NCBI RefSeq assembly: GCF_023228785.1
Contig: NZ_JALOAN010000065.1
Span: 1 to 6,022 of the forward strand
Source: Sulfurimonas sp.
GTDB taxonomy: Bacteria; Campylobacterota; Campylobacteria; Campylobacterales; Sulfurimonadaceae
Direction: 5' to 3'
DNA: 6,022 nucleotides
In this document: in pieces, positions 3,886 through 6,022 of the stretch
How the letters are laid out: every line of letters begins with the position of its first letter
How positions within the stretch are numbered: position 1 is the stretch's first letter
Made by a program: the position numbers and the translations under genes
The notes under the pieces: generated by a model
What the model was told of the DNA's origin: nothing
The model's input: the letters and a program-made list of their open reading frames with translations, nothing else
Databases searched by the model: none

Positions 3886-5571
3886 TTAGGTTTTGTGTAA
3901 GAAAAGTACAGAGTTGCCTTTTGCGTTGTAGTAGATCCCAAGTGATGAGCTTCTAGATACAAAAACACCTCTTCCATTAAAAGATTTTACATTTCTAAAG
4001 ATCTTGCTTAGTATCTGAGTATCAAACCCATCACCTTCATCTTCTATCTTAGTGATAATATAGTTGTAGGAGTTATACTCAACCTTACTGATAGTTACAT
4101 TTATCTTTTTAGTACAGTTTTCTTGTAGCTGAATAAGCGTGTCTAAGTATTTATCTTCTTCTATTAAAGTGTGTTTTTCTTGTGTATCTATAGATAGGTT
4201 TCCATGCTCATAAGCGTTCATAAAAAGCTCACTAAAAACTATGCCCGCTTTATATACAAGCTTTGCATCATCAGTCAGACTCTCCCACAGATTTGTATAG
4301 TATTCGTTCGCTTCATCAATAGCATCTAAAGTTGTGTTAAAACTACGTTTAGATATAACCGTGTCTTTAAGATCTAGTCTGTTGATATATATAAAAGTTA
4401 TATCATCTTCTGGTTTTTCTATCTTCCAAAGAAGTCTCTGCTTCATTCCTTCTTTTGTAAAAGATTCATAAAAGTCTTCTTCTATGAACTCCATATAGAC
4501 CTTATCTTTAAATCTTGTGGAGTTTTCAATCATGCCATCGCTATAAAATAAAAACTTATAAATATTAGAAACATCATAACTTGAAGTCTTGAATTGTTTT
4601 ATATATTTGCTAATAGGAGGATTGTTTGATTTTACTTTCAATATCTCTTTTTGTCTGTTTTGTAGAAGCATTGAAGGCATAGAAAATTTTGCATAGTGCA
4701 TTTGTGCATCAATACAATCAAGAAGTATAAAATCCACCGAAAGCATTTCATCTTCAAGAAGTATGGGCTTGATATATTCAAGAGAATCGTATATCAATCT
4801 ATCGAGCTCAAAGTTACCAAGCCCAAGCATTTTATCAATGGTGTGGTTTATAAAAGATGTCATTAGCATGGAGCTAAGTGATGCTGAGAGTCCACTACCC
4901 ATACCATCAACTATAAGGTAAAAAGCCTTGTTCTCATCTATCTTTCTTGCACTATAAGAGTCACCACTTAGAGTGTCTAGTGGCTGATATGAGAAATCCA
5001 CTAAGATAGTATTTTCATTATCTATAGCTTGATAATAAAAGTCATTTCTGAGGATATTTAACTCTTTAGCAAATGCTAATTCTTGTTGAATAGATGAGTA
5101 TTTTTCTCTAGCTTCTAGTTTTTGCATCTTAGAACTATCTTGTAAAAACTTATTTGCTATTACTATTTTAGATGCCCCTTCTAGAGCGTTTAACGCATCC
5201 TGAGTATCTATAGGTTTTTCTAAAATTTCTGTTACTTTGAGTTTTAAGATTTTTTGAATAGTAGCTACATTTGGTTCATTTAGCACAAAAATCACAGGAA
5301 TATCTTTGTTTGTAACTCTTATCTTATTGATCAATTCTAAAGCATTTTTTTCTGATGATACGCAAGAACATAAGATGATATCTATATTGTTTGATATATA
5401 TTTGTTATATCCATCTAGAGCATTATCACTAAAGATTATTTCTTCTAGATAACATTCAAAAAGCTCTCTGTATAGTTGCTGTGCTTGAGGATTCTCTTCA
5501 ACGCAAAGAAGCGTTAAAGATTTTAGGTGTTCTAAAATATTACTATTAATATCTGTAAACTCATACCCCAT
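3886..5571 (-). CDS. Receiver-like / PP2C (SpoIIE) phosphatase / HATPase kinase regulator
   Basis: The 561-aa cytoplasmic protein combines three signalling domains. Residues about 18-135 form a receiver fold, but the phosphoacceptor position in DIILCSCVS is Ser69 and the conserved Thr position is Leu97. Only the acidic Glu25/Glu26 pair and Lys119 in EKPI remain. Residues about 140-175 look like a helical linker. Residues about 185-400 are a PPM/SpoIIE phosphatase with all metal-site motifs: Asp204 in SGDSY, Asp222-Gly223 in VDGMGSGLSAS, Asp345-Gly346 in YSDGM, and Asp389-Asp390 in EDDITF. Residues about 410-561 are an anti-sigma-type HATPase: N-box ELFMNAYEHGN (Glu448, Asn452), DEGDGFD (511-517) and GRGVF (533-537). 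In this architecture (HsbR, CrsR) the phosphatase and kinase act oppositely on a STAS antagonist. No STAS gene is in view. It follows an MCP gene by 11 bases and has no clear ribosome binding site, so coupled translation is likely. Confidence 0.9.
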   Translation of the reverse strand: MGYEFTDINSNILEHLKSLTLLCVEENPQAQQLYRELFECYLEEIIFSDNALDGYNKYISNNIDIILCSCVSSEKNALELINKIRVTNKDIPVIFVLNEPNVATIQKILKLKVTEILEKPIDTQDALNALEGASKIVIANKFLQDSSKMQKLEAREKYSSIQQELAFAKELNILRNDFYYQAIDNENTILVDFSYQPLDTLSGDSYSARKIDENKAFYLIVDGMGSGLSASLSSMLMTSFINHTIDKMLGLGNFELDRLIYDSLEYIKPILLEDEMLSVDFILLDCIDAQMHYAKFSMPSMLLQNRQKEILKVKSNNPPISKYIKQFKTSSYDVSNIYKFLFYSDGMIENSTRFKDKVYMEFIEEDFYESFTKEGMKQRLLWKIEKPEDDITFIYINRLDLKDTVISKRSFNTTLDAIDEANEYYTNLWESLTDDAKLVYKAGIVFSELFMNAYEHGNLSIDTQEKHTLIEEDKYLDTLIQLQENCTKKINVTISKVEYNSYNYIITKIEDEGDGFDTQILSKIFRNVKSFNGRGVFVSRSSSLGIYYNAKGNSVLFLHKT

Positions 5572-5582
5572 AAAAAGATTTG

Positions 5583-6022
5583 TTATACTCTAAATTTACT
5601 AAGTTCATTTTGTAGTCTCTCTGAGTCAGTTGAGAGTATTTCGACACTACTTTGAACTTTAGTTCTATGTTTAACATTTTCGTTTGAGAGCTGTATGATC
5701 TCATCCATATTTGCGATCAACTCTTTTGTTTTTGTTGCAATGTAAGTACTCTGATGCATAACATTTGTCGACTTTTGAGAGGTTACTAAAAGATTCTCTT
5801 TTGTCTCTTGAGAATTACTTATAAGCTCTTGTGCTGAGCCAGAGATATTTTGCATATTCTCTGATGTTTTATTTGTCTCTTCTGAGATCTCTACAACATT
5901 TTGAGTTATAAGATTTACATTAGCACTAATTTCACTTAGTGATTTTTGAGTTCTCTCTGCAAGTTTACGGACTTCATCAGCAACTACTGCAAATCCTCGC
6001 CCATGCTCACCTGCACGTGCTG
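5583..6022 (-). CDS. Methyl-accepting chemotaxis protein, C-terminal part (cut by window edge)
   Basis: The gene is open to the window edge, so only its last 145 residues are visible. A shorter reading from the ATG at 5855 would wrongly give a 90-aa protein. The visible part begins at the highly conserved signalling tip, with GRGFAVVADEVRKLAER, which contacts CheA and CheW. It continues as the descending coiled-coil helix (TQKSLSEISANVNLITQN and on), rich in Gln/Glu/Ser/Thr as expected of adaptation helices. It ends LQNELSKFRV without a CheR-binding pentapeptide. The sensor domain and any membrane segments lie beyond the window. The stop lies 11 bases before the SpoIIE-type regulator gene, so the two are probably co-transcribed. 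The family assignment is sure; the ligand cannot be told. Confidence 0.96.
   Translation of the reverse strand, partial: ARAGEHGRGFAVVADEVRKLAERTQKSLSEISANVNLITQNVVEISEETNKTSENMQNISGSAQELISNSQETKENLLVTSQKSTNVMHQSTYIATKTKELIANMDEIIQLSNENVKHRTKVQSSVEILSTDSERLQNELSKFRV

Noticed and set aside
5583..5855. A stand-alone 90-aa protein starting at the ATG at 5855
   Set aside because: The frame continues upstream without a stop to the window edge and encodes the conserved MCP tip, so this ATG is an internal methionine.

Overview
The window looks like chromosomal DNA from a Campylobacterota (epsilonproteobacterial) species, probably a Sulfurimonas-like organism. The DNA is AT-rich. The promoters have a good TATAAT box behind T-rich DNA and a poor or absent -35. 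rpmI-rplT stands apart from infC, as it does in Campylobacter. The chemoreceptor and SpoIIE-type proteins also fit that group. The genus is an inference from style; no database was searched.

Left part (1-687). A promoter at 18-45 drives the small SRP RNA gene (ffs, about 51-157), recognised by its GGAA-tetraloop helix 8 core and a long closing stem. About 530 bases without a credible protein gene follow. They hold a dense cluster of small repeats: four 24-bp tandem units, four complete 27-nt palindromic elements of constant frame but changing stem, one damaged copy, and two hairpins of a second palindrome family. A 153-codon reading frame crosses ffs and the repeats and is judged not to be a gene.

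Middle part (688-1679). A small unrecognised gene on the minus strand (75 aa) diverges from the ribosomal protein operon rpmI-rplT (L35, L20). The 104-base spacer between rpmI and rplT can form three consecutive hairpins ahead of the rplT ribosome binding site and may be a translational control element. A strong intrinsic terminator closes the operon.

Right part (1679-6022). Everything here is on the minus strand and reads from right to left. The end of a methyl-accepting chemotaxis protein gene (cut by the window edge) is followed after 11 bases by a three-domain regulator: a degenerate receiver, a PP2C/SpoIIE phosphatase and a HATPase/anti-sigma-type kinase. After an 85-base gap comes glyA (serine hydroxymethyltransferase). 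After 10 bases more comes an AraC-HTH plus O6-alkylguanine-DNA alkyltransferase fusion, an Ada-like protein without the N-terminal zinc domain. The MCP and regulator look like one signalling unit, glyA and the alkyltransferase like a second transcription unit.

Most genes are ordinary housekeeping or signalling genes. The least ordinary parts are the repeat cluster, the structured rpmI-rplT spacer, and the single-polypeptide partner-switching regulator with a receiver lacking its phosphoacceptor aspartate.
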